64,000 nucleotides of DNA from Phycisphaerae bacterium (GTDB lineage Bacteria; Planctomycetota; Phycisphaerae; Phycisphaerales; Phycisphaeraceae). Under the pieces are notes generated by a model. The model was given only the letters and a program-made list of their open reading frames with translations. It was not told the DNA's origin and ran no database searches. The translations under genes were made by a program, and so were the position numbers. Where the stretch lies: NCBI GenBank assembly GCA_030432595.1, contig JAUIGU010000018.1:1-64000 (forward strand), in the 5' to 3' direction. Of this stretch, positions 52,424-61,329 are shown piece after piece (within the stretch, counting starts at the first letter, position 1; every line of letters starts with the position of its first letter).

Positions 52424-53740
52424 ATGAGGGACTCGATCCGCCGAGACCTGCGTTGGGTGCGTGCGTTCCGCCGCGCGGTGATCGCGGACCTGACGACGCT
52501 GTCCGGGCTCGTGACGGAAGAGCTCGGCAAGCTGGCGTTCGAGGTGCTCACCAGCGAGGTGCTCCCGCTGGTCCAGGCGTGCCGCTGGCACGAACGCCAC
52601 GCGGCGGGGGTCCTGCGTCCGCGTCGGTTGCGGGGCGGGTCGGTGTTTCAACTCGGGCAGCGGCATGTCCTTCGGCGCGTCCCGTTGGGCGAGGTGGCGA
52701 TCGTGGCGACGTGGAACTACCCGCTGCAATTGCTGGGCGTCCAGTTGGTGCAGGCGGTGGTGACGGGGAACCGTGTGGTGGTCAAACCCAGCGAGCGGGC
52801 GCCGCGCTCGCAGACACGCCTGCTGGAGCTGGCTCGCGAAGCGGGGTTGGACGAAAGGCGCTTGCGTTGGACGGCCGGCGAACGCGAGGCGGGAGAAAGG
52901 CTCTTGGCAGAAGAGCGTTTTGATCACGTCGTGTTCACCGGCTCGAGCGAAGTCGGCCGACAGATTGCACGCACCCTCGCCGAAACCCTGACGCCCTCGA
53001 CGCTCGAGCTTTCCGGCCACGACTCCGCGTTGGTGTTGTCCGACGCCGACCCGGATTTGGCGGCACGGTCGATCTGGTTTGCCGTTCAGCTCAACGGCGG
53101 CGCAACGTGCATGGCCCCACGCCGGGTGATCGCGGACTCCGCGATACGGCACGCATTCCTGGAAGCCTTTCGACGTTGCGCCCAAGCCAAGGTTGACGTT
53201 ACGGGGTACCGCGAAGCAGAACACGCCCGCGCGTTCGCCCTGGCCAAAGACGCGGTCGAGCGCGGCGGCACATGGTTACTGGCGGACATGGCGAACCCGG
53301 GCTGGCCGGGCGTGCGCGTGGTGGTGGACGCGCCGGAAGAATCGCAACTGTCGCAAGGATCGCACTTCGGTCCGGCGTTGGCGTTCATGTCGGCGAAACA
53401 TGCCGAGGACGTGCTGAGTCTGTACCGCCGGTTCGATCAACGCCTGGCGACCGCGGTGTTCACTTCGTCACCCGCGCGTTCCCGGGAATGGTCCGACGAT
53501 CTGGATTGCAGTGCGGTGACGTTCAACGATTGTGTGCTGCCGACCGCACACCCCGCGGCACACCTGGGCGGTCGTGGCCCGAGCGGCTGGGGGGTCAGCC
53601 AGGGTCGGCTGGGCCTCGAAGCGATGACGCGGCCCGTGGTCGTGAGCCGGACCTCGCGTTGGCTCCGGCCACCGACCGATCCGCCCGGCGACGTGGTGCA
53701 ACGCCGTTTTGCGCGGTTTGTCCGTTGGTGGTACGGGTAG
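52424..53740 (+). CDS. Aldehyde dehydrogenase family protein, carotenoid-type
   Basis: 438 aa, shorter than the usual 480-500 but normal for class 3 and carotenoid-aldehyde dehydrogenases. Motifs: LGEVAIVATWNYPLQL, NRVVVKPSERAP, FTGSSEVGRQIA, catalytic E195 in LELSGHD, and catalytic C229 in NGGATCMAPRR. In this cluster it should oxidise a diapocarotenal to the acid before glycosylation. It is followed 44 bases on by the second desaturase gene. Confidence 0.82.
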   Translation: MRDSIRRDLRWVRAFRRAVIADLTTLSGLVTEELGKLAFEVLTSEVLPLVQACRWHERHAAGVLRPRRLRGGSVFQLGQRHVLRRVPLGEVAIVATWNYPLQLLGVQLVQAVVTGNRVVVKPSERAPRSQTRLLELAREAGLDERRLRWTAGEREAGERLLAEERFDHVVFTGSSEVGRQIARTLAETLTPSTLELSGHDSALVLSDADPDLAARSIWFAVQLNGGATCMAPRRVIADSAIRHAFLEAFRRCAQAKVDVTGYREAEHARAFALAKDAVERGGTWLLADMANPGWPGVRVVVDAPEESQLSQGSHFGPALAFMSAKHAEDVLSLYRRFDQRLATAVFTSSPARSREWSDDLDCSAVTFNDCVLPTAHPAAHLGGRGPSGWGVSQGRLGLEAMTRPVVVSRTSRWLRPPTDPPGDVVQRRFARFVRWWYG

Positions 53741-53784
53741 GACGGGGTGGCCACGCCCGAGGAACGGGTCCTAAGCTGCTGACG

Positions 53785-55389
53785 ATGGCAAACGGAAGAC
53801 CGAACGTGGTCGTGGTCGGCGGCGGCCTGGCGGGGATGGCCGCGGCGATCGAGTTGGCGCACCGGGGCGCGTCGGTCGTGCTCGTCGAGGCCAACGCGCA
53901 CCTGGGCGGCAAGATGAACGTTTATGAGGAGGCCGGCTTCCGCTTCGACATGGGGCCGACCGTGCTGACGCTGCCCGAGGTGCTCAGCGGGATCATCCGT
54001 CGGGCCGGCGGGGCGGTGAAAGACTACATCGATCTGGTTCGGCTGGACCCGCAGTGGCGCTGTTTCTTCGACGACGGGGAGCAGATCGACATCCGCGACA
54101 GCGTTGAGCGGACTGTCGCCGACCTCAATGCGTGGAAGCCCGGCGCCGGCGACGACTACGGCCAATTCATCGAATACAGCCGACGCATGAACCGGCTCAG
54201 CCGACGGGTGTTCTTCTACCGCGACCTCGGCGGCGTGCCGGACATCATGAAGGGCACGCCGATGGGCGACCTCGACCTGCTCAAAGACGTGCTGGCGATG
54301 CGGATGCACGCGACCGCGGCGCAGACGATCCACAAATACATTCATGATCCGCACGTCCGGCACGTCGTTCAGCACTTCGTGCAGTACGTCGGGTCCAGCC
54401 CGTTCCTCGCGCCGTCGATCCTGACCATGATCGCCTCGGCGCAGACGGACCAGGGCTGCTGGTACGCGATGGGCGGGACGCGCACCGTGGCCGATGCGCT
54501 GGAAAGGTTGTTGCTGGAGGCGGGCGTGGAGGTCCGCCGCCGGACGTGTGTCCAACAGATCATCGAGAAGGGCGGGGGCGCGGCCGGCGTCGTGCTCGAG
54601 GGAGGCGAGACCATCGACGCCGACGCCGTCGTGTCCAACTGCGATGTCCAACGCACGTTCGGTTCGCTGCTGGATTCGTCCTCAGCCCGGGCGAAAGCCT
54701 CGTCTTTGCAGAACCAGTACCGTCCGGCGTCGAGTGGGATCGTGCTCTACTTCGGGTTGTCGCGGCAATACGAAGCGTTGGCCCACCACAACTTCTTCTT
54801 CAGCCACGACAGCCGGGTCGAGTTCGAAGAGATGTACCGGCAGGGCGTGCCGCCCAAGGACCCGACGCTCTACATCGCCGCGCCGTCGCGCACCGATCCG
54901 AGCCAGGCGCCGCCCGGCGGCGAAGCGCTCTACATCCTGGTCCATATGCCCTACCTCCGCGACGGCTCGCTCCAGGCCGACACCGAAAGGTTTGTGCGGC
55001 AATACCGCAAGGTCGTCCTGGACAAACTCGGCCGCGCGGGGTTCGACGACCTCGAATCGCACATCCAGGTCGAGCGTACGCTCACGCCCAAGGGCATCGA
55101 GGCAATGTACAACGCTGAGGGCGGCGCGATCTACGGCCTCGCCTCGCACGGACGCCTCAAGGGCGGCTTCAAACCCAGGAACACCTCGGCCACCCTCAAG
55201 AATCTGTACCTCTGCGGCGGCAGCGCCAACCCCGGCCCCGGCGTGCCGATGGTGCTGATGAGCGGCGTCACCGCCGCCGACGCCGTCGCGCGCGACTTCG
55301 GCCTCGACCGTCCCGACCTCGAAGCCACCAGCGGCGAACCCGAATCCTTTCGGCGTTCGGCGGAGCTCGCGGAAGCGACGCCGGCATGA
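53785..55389 (+). CDS. CrtI/CrtN-type carotenoid desaturase/oxidase 2
   Basis: 534 aa. VVVVGGGLAGMAAAIELAHRG is the FAD-binding start, followed by GGKMNVYEEAGFRFDMGPTV, FVQYVGSSPFLAPSIL and the C-terminal NLYLCGGSANPGPGVPMVLM. It is distinct from the 50757-52334 paralogue. A pair of such enzymes usually splits into a CrtN desaturase and a CrtP oxidase that makes the terminal aldehyde. The frame stays open upstream in the aldehyde dehydrogenase gene, but MANGRPNVVVVGGG at 53785 is the natural start. The stop overlaps the acyltransferase ATG as ATGA. Confidence 0.86.
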   Translation: MANGRPNVVVVGGGLAGMAAAIELAHRGASVVLVEANAHLGGKMNVYEEAGFRFDMGPTVLTLPEVLSGIIRRAGGAVKDYIDLVRLDPQWRCFFDDGEQIDIRDSVERTVADLNAWKPGAGDDYGQFIEYSRRMNRLSRRVFFYRDLGGVPDIMKGTPMGDLDLLKDVLAMRMHATAAQTIHKYIHDPHVRHVVQHFVQYVGSSPFLAPSILTMIASAQTDQGCWYAMGGTRTVADALERLLLEAGVEVRRRTCVQQIIEKGGGAAGVVLEGGETIDADAVVSNCDVQRTFGSLLDSSSARAKASSLQNQYRPASSGIVLYFGLSRQYEALAHHNFFFSHDSRVEFEEMYRQGVPPKDPTLYIAAPSRTDPSQAPPGGEALYILVHMPYLRDGSLQADTERFVRQYRKVVLDKLGRAGFDDLESHIQVERTLTPKGIEAMYNAEGGAIYGLASHGRLKGGFKPRNTSATLKNLYLCGGSANPGPGVPMVLMSGVTAADAVARDFGLDRPDLEATSGEPESFRRSAELAEATPA

Positions 55390-56204
55390 GCGACGTACTC
55401 GCCCCGGCGTCGCCCAGCCCGCGGTTCCGCCGCTGGTTCGCCCGGCACACGCGGCGGATGATGGACCGCGCCTTTGCCCACGTCCGGCTGACCCGCGAAG
55501 CCGACGTCTTGTTCAAATCACTCGATGGGCACGATGGCCCACTGCTGTTCGCGTCCAATCACGCCTCGTGGTGGGACCCGTTGATCGCACTTCGTCTAGC
55601 CGAACGCTACTTCCCCCAGCGACCACTGACCGGCCCCGTCGAACTGGAGCAGTTCCGCCGCTTCGGGGTTTTGGGGAAAGTCGGGCTTTTTGGCTTGGAC
55701 CCAGCGCACCCCGCGGCGCAATCGGCGATGGTCGAACACCTCGCGCGGCAGGTTGCCGAGCAGCCCCGCGCGTTGATCTGCATCACGCCCCACGGCGCCT
55801 TTGCAGACGTGCGAGACCCCGTGCGCGTTCGCCCGGGCGTGGCGGCGGTGGCCGCGGCGTTGCCGATCGTGAAGGTCGCCGTGTTCTGTGCGGAGTACGC
55901 GTTCTGGCTGGACCGCCGGCCGGAGGTGTTCGCGCACGCCGCGGTTTGCGAACCTCCCGAAGACCAAAAGACTACCGCGTGGGTACGGACGATCCGCGAC
56001 CGGATGCAGGACACGGCCGACGTTCTGGCGTCTTACGTACGCGCGCGGCAGGCAGCGCCCTTCGTGGAACTGCGGCCTTCCCGTGGCGCGCGTTGCTCCA
56101 TCAACCCGGCGTACGACCTGTGGCTGCGGCTGCGCGGCGTGGGCACGACGATTCAACCACGAAGGGCCGAAACACCCCGAGAACCGATGGAACACGCGAC
56201 ATGA
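55386..56204 (+). CDS. PlsC-like acyltransferase, carotenoid cluster
   Basis: 272 aa. The HX4D catalytic motif is in FASNHASWWDPL; the FPEG-like substrate loop appears as TPHGAFAD. The length and fold fit 1-acyl-glycerol-3-phosphate acyltransferase-like proteins. Between a carotenoid oxidase and a glycosyltransferase it probably acylates the sugar of a glycosylated carotenoid acid, as the acyltransferase of staphyloxanthin synthesis does. ATGA overlaps on both sides show tight translational coupling. Confidence 0.78.
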   Translation: MSDVLAPASPSPRFRRWFARHTRRMMDRAFAHVRLTREADVLFKSLDGHDGPLLFASNHASWWDPLIALRLAERYFPQRPLTGPVELEQFRRFGVLGKVGLFGLDPAHPAAQSAMVEHLARQVAEQPRALICITPHGAFADVRDPVRVRPGVAAVAAALPIVKVAVFCAEYAFWLDRRPEVFAHAAVCEPPEDQKTTAWVRTIRDRMQDTADVLASYVRARQAAPFVELRPSRGARCSINPAYDLWLRLRGVGTTIQPRRAETPREPMEHAT

Positions 56205-57880
56205 TGGTGCTGATTCTGTCCGCGATCGCGAGTGTCGGGGCCGGCGTCATCCTGGCGGTTTGTGTGTGCAACCTGCTTCAGTATCGGGCCCCGTCGCCCG
56301 ACGCGACGGTGGACGGCACGCCGTTGGTTTCCGTCTGCATCCCGGCGCGCAACGAGGCAGACAACCTCGAACCCTGTGTGCGATCGCTCCTGAGCAGCGA
56401 CTATGGGCACATCCAAGTCCTGGTTTACGACGATGAGAGCACCGACGGGACCAACTTGATAGTGCATCGCTTATGCGATGCGGACCCACGCGTCCTGGCC
56501 GCACCGACGTTTCCGCTGCCGCGCGGATGGAACGGCAAGCAGCACGCCTGCGCCCAGATGGGTTTCTCGGCAAGGGGCGACTGGTTGTTGTTCACCGACG
56601 CCGACGTACGGTTCAAGCCCGACACGATCCGGCGTGCGCTTGCGTACGCGCAACAACGCGACATTGCCCTGGCCTCCACCTTTCCGCGGCAGGTCACGGA
56701 AACGCTCGGCGAGCGGCTGCTCGTGCCGATGATCCACTTTCTTTTGTTCAGCTACCTGCCGTTCTCGCGGATGCGGCGGACGACTCAGCCCGCGGCGTCG
56801 GCCGGTTGCGGGCAGTTCCTGCTGGTCCGAGCGGACGCGTACCGGCAGACCGGCGGTCACGCCGCGTTCCCCGCGTCCATGCACGATGGCATCATGCTTC
56901 CGCGGCTGTTCCGTGCCAACGGGTTAACGACCGACCTGTTCGACGGCACGACCCTGGCGGACGTGCGGATGTATCACGGTTTGATAGCCGCGTGGCGCGG
57001 CTTTGCGAAGAACGCGTACGAAGGTCTGGGGTCGCTCGGGTTGTTGTGTTTACTGACGGCACTTCATCTGCTCGTCTATGTGCTGCCGTGGGTCTGGTTG
57101 GTTTGGGGCATTGTCGGAGGTCGAGGTGTGGTGATCGCGCTGGCGGCGTTAGCGATCGTGCTCGCGTGGACAGAGCGTTTCCTGTTGGCTGTACGTTTCG
57201 GGCAAGTGTGGTGGGTGCCGCTGCTGCACCCCGTGTCGGTGCTGCTCATGCTGGGGATTCAGTGGCACAGCTTCGTGCTGCATCTCACCGGACGACGCGG
57301 TTGGCGCGGACGCACCGATCCCTGCCAACTCACCGAAGATGTCGTACTCGTGGACGACGAGGATCGCCCCGTGGGCGTGTCCGAAAAGGTCTTGGCCCAC
57401 CGCGGCGACGGCCTACAGCATCGCGCGTTCTCCGTGCTGCTCGTCGATCCGCGCGGCCGGGTGTTGCTGCAAAAGCGCGCGGCGTCCAAATACCACTTCC
57501 CCGGGCGCTGGGCCAACACCTGCTGCGGCCACCCCCGGCCCGGCGAAGGCACGGCCGCCGCTGCGCAGCGCCGGCTTCTGGAGGAACTGGGAGTTACCGC
57601 CGACCTGAAACCCGTCGCGACGTTCCGGTACACCGCCCGCGATGCCAACTCGGGTTTGATCGAGCGTGAGGTCGATCACGTCTTTACCGGCACGTTCGAT
57701 GGTGAACCAAAGCTTAACCCGCTGGAGGTCAGCGAAGCGGCATGGCGAACTCCTGAAGACATCGACCACGAATTGCTAACAACGCCCAGCCTGTTCGCGC
57801 CGTGGTTCGCGCACGTCTGGCGCGAAGCGCGTCAACACGTCGTCCGTGGTATTGAATTGGGTGCGGCCGTGAGTCGTTGA
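56201..57880 (+). CDS. Glycosyltransferase family 2 fused to type 1 IPP isomerase
   Basis: 559 aa. Residues 1-370 are a membrane GT2 of the CrtQ/carotenoid-acid type: an N-terminal helix, SVCIPARNEADNLEPCVRSLL, VLVYDDESTDGT, LLFTDADVRFKPDT and three or so C-terminal helices. Residues 379-559 are a full-length type 1 isopentenyl-diphosphate isomerase (Nudix fold; Escherichia coli Idi is 182 aa). It keeps AHRGDGLQH, the catalytic C442 in NTCCGHP, the ELGV Nudix helix, the E488/E490 pair in IEREVDHVF and FAPWF. The frame is continuous with no internal start near the joint. It would couple IPP/DMAPP balance to carotenoid glycosylation at the membrane. The ATG at 56201 overlaps the acyltransferase stop. 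Confidence 0.84.
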   Translation: MMVLILSAIASVGAGVILAVCVCNLLQYRAPSPDATVDGTPLVSVCIPARNEADNLEPCVRSLLSSDYGHIQVLVYDDESTDGTNLIVHRLCDADPRVLAAPTFPLPRGWNGKQHACAQMGFSARGDWLLFTDADVRFKPDTIRRALAYAQQRDIALASTFPRQVTETLGERLLVPMIHFLLFSYLPFSRMRRTTQPAASAGCGQFLLVRADAYRQTGGHAAFPASMHDGIMLPRLFRANGLTTDLFDGTTLADVRMYHGLIAAWRGFAKNAYEGLGSLGLLCLLTALHLLVYVLPWVWLVWGIVGGRGVVIALAALAIVLAWTERFLLAVRFGQVWWVPLLHPVSVLLMLGIQWHSFVLHLTGRRGWRGRTDPCQLTEDVVLVDDEDRPVGVSEKVLAHRGDGLQHRAFSVLLVDPRGRVLLQKRAASKYHFPGRWANTCCGHPRPGEGTAAAAQRRLLEELGVTADLKPVATFRYTARDANSGLIEREVDHVFTGTFDGEPKLNPLEVSEAAWRTPEDIDHELLTTPSLFAPWFAHVWREARQHVVRGIELGAAVSR

Positions 57881-57904
57881 TTCATCTGGACGGGCAAGCA
57901 CAAC

Positions 57905-58726
57905 CTACGAGCCGTCTTCGATGCTCTCATCGGAATCGGTCCAGAGCGTGTCGTAGGTGCTTTTCCCGGTGGATTCGTCGACGAGTTCCTTGGGCCGTTG
58001 ACTCGCGACATGACCATCCGCATAGGAGATGTTGACCTGGCCGTCGAGCTCTTCGTTGTCGGTGCTGTCGTGCAGGCTGTAGCGGATCAGGCTTTTCACG
58101 TTGCCGTACTTCTGTGTCAGGCCCGCCTTGGCCGGGTTGGTGCTGCCGTCCAGGCCGAACCACACCGAAGGGTCGAACGGCCGCGGGTAGCCGCCGAGTT
58201 CGGAGTCGGCGAAGGTCGAGCCGCCGGCGTCAGTGTTGTAGGACCAGCTCTCGGAGAACATCATCAGGGCGGTGGTGTTTCGGGCGTTGTTGAGATCGAA
58301 GTCCAGGTCGGGGTCGTCCTCGCCGGTGAAGATGTTGATGGCGTAAGTCCGCGCGGCCTCCGGGTCGTCTGACGGGCACGCCAGGACGCCGCCGCCGATC
58401 GAACCGGTGCCGGCTTCTTCGACGCCGGGCAGATAGTCGCCGATGCGGTCGTCGTCGTACCAGAAGCTGGTGACCAGGCCCTCGCCCGGCACGAAGCCGA
58501 TGACCTTGTTGGTCGGGAAGTCGCCGCCGTAGTCCTCGGCGTAGGTGAGCATCGCGAAATTGAGCTGGCGCAGGCGCGAACTGCACTGCACCCGCTTGGC
58601 GGACTTGCGAGCTGCGCCCAGCGCCGGCAGGAGGATGCCCACGAGCAGCGCGATGATCGATATCACGACGAGCAGTTCGATCAGCGTGAAGGCGTGACGG
58701 GCGTTGCCGGGCGTGGTTGTTCGCAT
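57905..58726 (-). CDS. Prepilin-type N-terminal methylation domain protein
   Basis: 273 aa. Leader [12 protein letters not shown], then [33 protein letters not shown], with a C-terminal [13 protein letters not shown]. It is 108 bases downstream of a PEP-CTERM gene on the same strand and convergent with the carotenoid operon 24 bases away. It is the fourth pseudopilin in the window; its role is unknown. Confidence 0.82.
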   Translation of the reverse strand: MRTTTPGNARHAFTLIELLVVISIIALLVGILLPALGAARKSAKRVQCSSRLRQLNFAMLTYAEDYGGDFPTNKVIGFVPGEGLVTSFWYDDDRIGDYLPGVEEAGTGSIGGGVLACPSDDPEAARTYAINIFTGEDDPDLDFDLNNARNTTALMMFSESWSYNTDAGGSTFADSELGGYPRPFDPSVWFGLDGSTNPAKAGLTQKYGNVKSLIRYSLHDSTDNEELDGQVNISYADGHVASQRPKELVDESTGKSTYDTLWTDSDESIEDGS

Positions 58727-58834
58727 GGGAGTGGGTTTGGCGGGGGCAGTGGAACCGGGTGCCTGTGCGCTTGCCCAAGGCCGCGTCGTCTTTCGTCCTC
58801 GTTGGATGCGCGGCCGGTCGGGTCGGGGCCGCGT

Positions 58835-60109
58835 TCAGTGGCTCCGGCGTCGGGCGGCGGCGACGCCCAGGGTCAGCAGGCCCAGGGCGGCGGGTTCGGG
58901 GACCGCGCTGCCAACAAAGTCCGGGGCGCTCGTGTCGCCCCAGTTGGAGAGCACCAGATCGAGTTCGGTCTGCTCGACCTGGCCGTCGATGTCGCCGCCG
59001 GGCAGACCCGCGAAGTTGACCCAGCCGGTGACATCGGAGATGTCCGTGTCACCCCAGTTCTGCAGCACGAAGTCCAGGTCGCCCTGTTCGACTTGACCGG
59101 AGTTGTCGTAGTCGCCCTCGACACCATCGGCGGTGATGCCCAGCAGGTCTTCGAAGGTGGACGCCAGCCGGAGTTCATCGACGCTCATCGAGCCGTTCCA
59201 GTTCAGCGTTGAGATCACCGCCCGGTTGAAGTCGAGGTCCAGCGCGTTCCAGTTGTCGGCATCGCTGTTGAACCCGAAGCTGGCCAAGGTGCCGGTCGCG
59301 TCGTTGACGGCGTCGAAGCCGGCTTCGTCGGTCGCGGTGGGGTCGGGGTTGACCCAGTACGTGATGGAGTCGGGCCCGCCGGCGACGGCGTCGATCTTTA
59401 GAAACACGGCCTGGCTGGCCTGGTCGGCGACGCCGTCGATCAGCACGTTGCTCGCGGGCTTGACGTCGCCCCCTCCGGTGTCCTGCCGGTGACGCAGCAC
59501 CAGGTCCAGCTCATTGTTGGCGTCGTCGCGCTCGAAGCCGACCACGGTGCCGAAGAGGTTGCCGATGTTGCCGGGGTCTTCGGCCGGATCGCGGTACAGC
59601 CGGCCGTCGGTCAGGTCGTTGGTGAACCCGGCGTACACGTAGCCGCTGCGGGCACCGCCGGCATCGCCGCCGGGGTTCACGATTGCCGACATGTACCAGG
59701 TCGACGTGGGCGTGATCGAAGCCGTATCCAGCTCCCGTTGAACAAAACGGTAGATGCCGTCTTCAGAGGTATTGAGGTAGTTCACCGAGCCCGGTTGTTC
59801 AAAGCCGTAGCCCAGGTCGAGGCCGGATGCGCGTGTGAGGACGTTGCCGGTCGAGAACCACCCGATCGCGGTGTTGCTCGTGCCGCCCCAGGGGCCGACG
59901 AATCCATCGATGGTCGGGTCCTGGTTGCGGATCGACGACCCGAGGCCGCCGAAGCCGCTGGTGTCGTATTGTCCGGCCGCGGTGTCGGGCGCGTTGCCGC
60001 CGTCGAGGAAACTGTCGGCGGCGACGAGTTCGCCCGCGGCGTGGCCCGCGGTCAGCGTGGCGGCGGCCAACACGGCCGCGAACGTTCTGGTGCGAGTCAG
60101 AAATGGCAT
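58835..60109 (-). CDS. PEP-CTERM protein with EF-hand/dockerin-like cassette (paralogue of 60265-61194)
   Basis: 424 aa. Signal MPFLTRTRTFAAVLAAATLTAGHAA, then a LamG-like or concanavalin-type beta domain (DLVLRHRQDTGGG, ITYWVNPDPTATDEAG, STLNWNGSMSVDELRLAS). The cassette EGDYDNSGQVEQGDLD and the tail VPEPAALGLLTLGVAAARRR follow. The body is related to the next PEP-CTERM protein (ITYWVNPDPT against IRYWLNPTDF), which has no cassette. The ATG at 60109 is chosen over a GTG just before it because GGAG lies eight bases upstream. The LamG-like reading is tentative. There is no link to an enzyme nearby. Confidence 0.78.
   Translation of the reverse strand: MPFLTRTRTFAAVLAAATLTAGHAAGELVAADSFLDGGNAPDTAAGQYDTSGFGGLGSSIRNQDPTIDGFVGPWGGTSNTAIGWFSTGNVLTRASGLDLGYGFEQPGSVNYLNTSEDGIYRFVQRELDTASITPTSTWYMSAIVNPGGDAGGARSGYVYAGFTNDLTDGRLYRDPAEDPGNIGNLFGTVVGFERDDANNELDLVLRHRQDTGGGDVKPASNVLIDGVADQASQAVFLKIDAVAGGPDSITYWVNPDPTATDEAGFDAVNDATGTLASFGFNSDADNWNALDLDFNRAVISTLNWNGSMSVDELRLASTFEDLLGITADGVEGDYDNSGQVEQGDLDFVLQNWGDTDISDVTGWVNFAGLPGGDIDGQVEQTELDLVLSNWGDTSAPDFVGSAVPEPAALGLLTLGVAAARRRSH
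58918..59116 (-). repeat. EF-hand/dockerin-like cassette copy 5
   Basis: Encodes EGDYDNSGQVEQGDLD through GQVEQTELDLVLSNWGDTSAPD. It is almost the same as copy 4 in protein and closely similar in DNA, although the two host proteins are otherwise unrelated. Confidence 0.65.
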
Positions 60110-60264
60110 CACGGTTTCTCCCGAAGCTTGAAGTCGGTGTGGTGTGAAAAGCGGGCGGTCAACGGGCGGCCACCAAAGCGTGCATGGGTTCGAATCTCAA
60201 ATCCAGGCGATCCAAGCCGACCCGTGGCGGTCGGGCCACGAGGCGGGTGGGTTTTGGGTTGCGA

Positions 60265-61194
60265 TCAGGCGCGGCGGCGACGCATCGCCACGGCACCCAG
60301 GGCGAGCAGCCCCAGTGACGCCGGTTCGGGCAGGTCCGCCACCTCGGTCGCCAGGATCGAGTTGTCCCAGAAGAACGAGTGATCGAAGCCGAACGTCTCC
60401 ACGTTCAGGCGGTCCATGTCGCTCACAGCACCCAACTGGAAGCCGGCGATGCTGCCCGACGCGGCGGAGGAGGCCGTCAGGCCCGCTTCGCCGTTGCTGA
60501 AGTCGGTCGGGTTCAGCCAGTAGCGGATCGTGTCGCCGGGGTTGTTGTACTCCAGGGCCATGACGACCTGGAAGGTGTTGTTGGCGGCGTCGGCGACGAG
60601 GACTTCGTCGGTGACGGCGCCGGGCACGGTCGGGCCGGTCCGCGAGCGGATGACCAGGTCCACGGCCCCGGGCGCGGCCGCGCTGGGCACGAACCCGGTG
60701 AAGGCACCCAGGAGGAAGTTGGTTTCGTCACGCAGCCGACCGCCATCGACGAAGCTGCCGAAACCGACCATCGCGTAGCCGTTCGCTTCGTCCTCGCCCT
60801 GAGGCGCGAGGCCGCCGGCGTTCACGAGGTGGCTCATGTAGAAGGTGTTGCCCGGCGGGTCGGCCAGCGGCGTGCCGGCCAGCAGACGCTCGGCGCTGCG
60901 GTCGAAGTCGGAGAACGCGGTCGAGGCCGTGAACTTGCCCTTGCCGGTGCCCTCGCCGTCCAGCGAGATCGTGTCGGCGCCCAAGTTCGCGGAACTCACC
61001 GCCCAGGTGCCCGCAAAGCCGACCTCCGCGGCACCGCTCTGGCCGTTCAGGCCGCCGGTCGTGTAGTTGCCGGGGCCGACTTCGTAAGTGTCTTTCGCGA
61101 TGACGACCCCGTGGGCGTCCGACGCACACCAGCCGGCGACCAGCGACAGGCCCATGATCGCAAATAGACGTTGCATTCCTGTTCTCGACATCAT
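60265..61194 (-). CDS. PEP-CTERM exported protein (no cassette)
   Basis: 309 aa. A signal with GMQRLFAIMGLSLVAGW...SDAHG, a beta-rich body (TFYMSHLVNAGGLAPQGEDE, DTIRYWLNPTDFSNGEAG, FFWDNSILATEVADL) and a tail LPEPASLGLLALGAVAMRRRR. The start at 61194 has GGAG six bases upstream. A good promoter and a palindromic operator lie upstream, just after a GntR/LacI-type regulator gene on the same strand, so it is probably sugar regulated. The body is related to the 58835-60109 protein. Confidence 0.78.
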   Translation of the reverse strand: MMSRTGMQRLFAIMGLSLVAGWCASDAHGVVIAKDTYEVGPGNYTTGGLNGQSGAAEVGFAGTWAVSSANLGADTISLDGEGTGKGKFTASTAFSDFDRSAERLLAGTPLADPPGNTFYMSHLVNAGGLAPQGEDEANGYAMVGFGSFVDGGRLRDETNFLLGAFTGFVPSAAAPGAVDLVIRSRTGPTVPGAVTDEVLVADAANNTFQVVMALEYNNPGDTIRYWLNPTDFSNGEAGLTASSAASGSIAGFQLGAVSDMDRLNVETFGFDHSFFWDNSILATEVADLPEPASLGLLALGAVAMRRRRA

Positions 61195-61280
61195 CAATCT
61201 CTCCAAGGGTGAAATGGGTTGAGCGAGATTCATAACCCTGTCCGATCAAGCGTCAACGCTGACAGGTACAACACCGATTC

Positions 61281-61309
61281 AATATAAATGAGGCCAAAGA
61301 TTGATGCAA
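61281..61309 (-). promoter_or_regulatory. Promoter of the 60265-61194 gene
   Basis: Minus strand: TTGCAT (61309-61304), 17 bases, TATATT (61286-61281). Good matches at both boxes and ideal spacing. The -35 overlaps an AAGATAT half-site (61308-61314). Confidence 0.6.
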
Positions 61310-61329
61310 GATATTTTTGTTTATTCACG

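Noticed and set aside
55568-56200. Upstream extension of the glycosyltransferase-isomerase frame
   Set aside because: It overlaps the acyltransferase gene in another frame; the ATGA overlap at 56201 and the membrane segment right after it mark the true start.
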